This document shows positions 62,996 to 64,000 of a DNA stretch of 64,000 nt, piece after piece. The position numbers and the translations under genes are program-made. The notes beneath the pieces were generated by a model. That model was given only the letters and a program-made list of their open reading frames with translations. It searched no databases and was not told the DNA's origin. Source of the stretch: Verrucomicrobiaceae bacterium (lineage in GTDB: Bacteria; Pseudomonadota; Gammaproteobacteria; Pseudomonadales; CAMLJR01); contig JAQGNY010000007.1 of NCBI GenBank assembly GCA_028293825.1, positions 1 to 64,000 of the forward strand. The letters run 5' to 3'. Position 1 is the first letter of the stretch; the number at the start of each line of letters is the position of its first letter.

Positions 62996-63709
62996 ATGGT
63001 TTCGAGCGAACACAATCATCAAGAAGCGGCGCAACAAGATCTCATATTTCTGTTTGACGTCGATAATACGCTGCTCGACAACGACAGCGTGTTGCGCGAA
63101 TGGCATGCACATATCGAACAGAAAATCGGCCCCGAGAATGCAAAGCGCTATTGGGATATCCATAACGAATTGCGCGATAGTCTCGGCTATGTCGATTATT
63201 TAGGTGCGCTGCAGCGGTTCCGCTTGGAACGGTTGGACGCCCCTGCGGTGTTATGGCTATCGACCTATCTGCTCAACTATCCATTGTCGAAGCATTTATT
63301 TAATGACGCACTCGCGGTGCTGCAACACTGCCGAGGTTTTGGCGAAACCGCGATTCTTTCCGATGGTGATGCTGTCTTGCAGCCGCACAAAATTCAAAGC
63401 ACGGGATTATTGGCGGCAGTAGAGGGGCGCGTCCTGATTTATGTGCACAAGGAGCGGATGCTCGACGAAATGCAGCAGCATTTTCCTGCACGTCACTATG
63501 TGATGGTCGACGACAAACCGAATATTTTGGCGGCGATGAAGCAGGTGCTGGGTTCGCGCTTGACCACGGTTTTTCCGCAGCAGGGTCATTATGCGCTCGA
63601 CCCTGCTAATGTTTCTGCCTATCCTAACGCCGATATTACCGTGGCTAATATTGGCGATTTGCTGCAGTACGATAAAGCGGCATTTTTAAACGCAGCGCAG
63701 ACGCAATAA
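62996..63709 (+). CDS. HAD-superfamily hydrolase
   Basis: A 237-aa phosphatase-like protein with motif I LFDVDNTLLDND (Asp nucleophile and acid), motif II in ETAILSDGDAVLQ, and motif IV in HYVMVDDKPNILAAM. An alpha-helical cap lies between motifs I and II (about residues 30-110), typical of subfamily I. The substrate is unknown. The adjacent phosphoglucomutase gene 121 bases downstream suggests sugar-phosphate metabolism, by context only. Confidence 0.88.
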   Translation: MVSSEHNHQEAAQQDLIFLFDVDNTLLDNDSVLREWHAHIEQKIGPENAKRYWDIHNELRDSLGYVDYLGALQRFRLERLDAPAVLWLSTYLLNYPLSKHLFNDALAVLQHCRGFGETAILSDGDAVLQPHKIQSTGLLAAVEGRVLIYVHKERMLDEMQQHFPARHYVMVDDKPNILAAMKQVLGSRLTTVFPQQGHYALDPANVSAYPNADITVANIGDLLQYDKAAFLNAAQTQ

Positions 63710-63829
63710 TTCGAAAGACACAGTTTGAAATCAATCGCGCGAATTAAATTTCGATAACACTCAAAGATCAATTTTTATTTTTGTAATAATTTTTTATCAC
63801 GATGCAAGCGAAAACTTAGAGGCCAATGT

Positions 63830-64000
63830 ATGTCGTCGTCCCCAACCGTTAATCCCCTTGCCGGTAAATTGCTCCCTCAGGAGTTATTAGTCGATATAGC
63901 GAAATTAAACGCAGCCTATTTCGATCGCCCAGATATAGATGCAGTCGAACAGCGCGTCGCTTTCGGCACTTCGGGCCATCGCGGGTCTGCATTTAGTAAA
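63830..64000 (+). CDS. pgm: Phosphoglucomutase, N-terminal part
   Basis: The first 57 codons of alpha-D-glucose phosphate-specific phosphoglucomutase, cut by the window end. The N-terminal sequence GKLLPQELLVDIAKLNAAYF and the diagnostic VAFGTSGHRGSAFSK are those of the bacterial Pgm family; the active-site phosphoserine lies downstream. It interconverts glucose-1- and glucose-6-phosphate and so feeds UDP-glucose synthesis, which the OpgH-like enzyme would consume. AGAGG precedes the ATG. Confidence 0.92.
   Translation, partial: MSSSPTVNPLAGKLLPQELLVDIAKLNAAYFDRPDIDAVEQRVAFGTSGHRGSAFSK

Overview
The window reads as a chromosomal segment of a Gram-negative gammaproteobacterium. The supporting genes are a FecI/FecR/TonB siderophore signalling block, an OpgH-type glucosyltransferase, a xanthomonadin/aryl-polyene pigment cluster with a chorismatase starter-unit gene, an intracellular PHB depolymerase and an AmiE-type amidase. 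The pigment cluster fits Xanthomonadales/Nevskiales/Steroidobacterales-like or Cellvibrionales-like lineages, but the sequence alone does not fix the genus. I see no tRNA, rRNA, CRISPR, phage or insertion sequence.

Layout. 1-3766: end of a PHB depolymerase gene, then amiE and two conserved hypothetical genes on the minus strand. 4193-11113: a tightly overlapping plus-strand run with an OpgH-like glucosyltransferase and a secreted orphan, followed by a RibD-type reductase, a dehydrogenase, a PTPS-family protein, a GT4 glycosyltransferase and a methyltransferase. The last five look like an uncharacterised pathway to a glycosylated/methylated pterin. 11168-23575: Fur-controlled iron uptake. One complete FecI-FecR-receptor system is followed by a visibly decayed stretch: a FecR-FecI chimera made by deletion, a frameshifted receptor and a receptor reduced to its N-terminus. 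The stretch ends with a DUF3649-PepSY-DUF3325 inner-membrane operon behind its own Fur box.

24246-30904: CBS-domain protein, CbpA/CbpM chaperone pair, Bax-inhibitor-1 protein, CsbD and BON proteins, and an AraC regulator with an aldehyde dehydrogenase. 31097-45480: the aryl-polyene cluster as two divergent operons. The minus operon carries the chorismatase, an MipA/OmpV porin, an acyltransferase and a GT2. The plus operon carries ACP, membrane protein, AMP-ligase, two dehydratases, acyltransferase, LolA-like, MMPL exporter, deacetylase, ketosynthase, chain-length factor and ketoreductase. Chorismate-derived hydroxybenzoate would be activated, extended on the ACP, reduced and dehydrated to a polyene, then exported to the outer membrane.

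45827-60506: a stress and DNA-repair neighbourhood. It holds LigD and, 10 kb away, Ku (bacterial NHEJ); a four-gene signalling operon (CHASE3-GAF hybrid kinase, CheR, stand-alone CheB, receiver-kinase); hemerythrin, an NRAMP-family transporter interrupted by an in-frame stop, a VOC protein, a glycine-zipper stress protein and a second BON protein. 60790-64000: a large secreted protein I do not recognise, a HAD phosphatase and the start of phosphoglucomutase.

Most interesting: the FecR-FecI chimera and surrounding decay, the pterin-glycoside candidate pathway, the NRAMP nonsense codon, and three phased repeats upstream of cbpA.
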